Of a DNA stretch of 6,231 bases, positions 5,983 to 6,231 are shown piece by piece. A program made the position numbers and the translations under genes. Under the pieces are notes generated by a model that was not told the origin of the DNA, did not search any database, and saw only the letters and a list, made by a program, of their open reading frames with translations. The DNA is from Bacteroidota bacterium (lineage in GTDB: Bacteria; Bacteroidota; Bacteroidia; Chitinophagales; Saprospiraceae): contig JAJRUR010000014.1 of assembly GCA_024277695.1 (NCBI GenBank), positions 1 through 6,231 of the forward strand, read 5' to 3'. Position 1 is the first letter of the stretch; each line of letters opens with the position of its first letter.

Positions 5983-6231
5983 CTAAACGGAAACTTTGAA
6001 GACTACCAATATCTACCTATTCGATATTACATAATGCGTGTACATTAGTAAAGTGTAGAAGAGTTGTCTTCGTCAGAAATTAAAATCGATCTATTCCGGA
6101 GCTTTCCACTATAGTAAAGGCTATTTAATCCGGGCAAGAAGATGTACTGTAAGACTTTTGCTCGATGCTTAGGATATATATTATATAATAGGTGTTGAGA
6201 TATAGCAGAAGATTCTTTTTTTAATCAGATC
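5983..6231. other. Intergenic tail with no gene recognised
   Basis: These 249 bp contain no convincing coding region on either strand. GAAGA (6058-6062) and TCTTC (6067-6071) form a 5-bp stem with a GTTG loop, but no T run follows, so it is weak as a terminator for the beta-helix gene. An AT-rich stretch (6174-6190) and a run of seven T (6216-6222) lie near the right edge and could belong to the next gene's control region outside the window. Confidence 0.6.

Overview
The window looks like AT-rich chromosomal DNA from a member of the Bacteroidota. The reasons are the lack of Shine-Dalgarno sequences before the genes, a candidate TAnnTTTG-type promoter element, a lipoprotein with an acidic stretch after the lipobox cysteine, and a beta-helix protein of a type common in that phylum. 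A narrower placement (for example Saprospiria or Cytophagia) is a guess and cannot be settled from this sequence.

Layout. Bases 1-722 hold a tandem array of a 111-bp non-coding repeat: six full units and a seventh that is diverged and cut short. The array begins exactly at the window edge and probably continues to the left. Bases 723-802 hold two hairpin-forming inverted repeats just past the end of a leftward operon. Bases 803-4370 (minus strand) carry three tightly packed glycosyltransferase genes, in transcription order: a soluble DPM1-like GT2, a membrane-bound cellulose-synthase-like GT2, and a multi-pass GT-C (GT87/MptB-like) enzyme. The gaps are 17 and 32 bp. Bases 4371-4476 are a short divergent intergenic region with a candidate promoter element and two dyads. 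Bases 4477-5982 (plus strand) encode a secreted right-handed beta-helix lipoprotein. Bases 5983-6231 contain no convincing gene.

How the genes may work together. By family knowledge, DPM1-like enzymes transfer a sugar from a nucleotide donor to polyprenyl phosphate, and GT-C enzymes use such lipid-linked sugars on the periplasmic face. The processive CesA/CslA-like GT2 could build and export a beta-linked chain. The operon therefore reads as a small glycan or glycolipid assembly cassette. The product is unknown, and no polymerase, flippase or other export gene is visible in the window.

The main unexplained element is the 111-bp array, which has a hairpin core retained in every unit. The second oddity is that all three glycosyltransferase genes appear to lack an ATG start: TTG, GTG and GTG.
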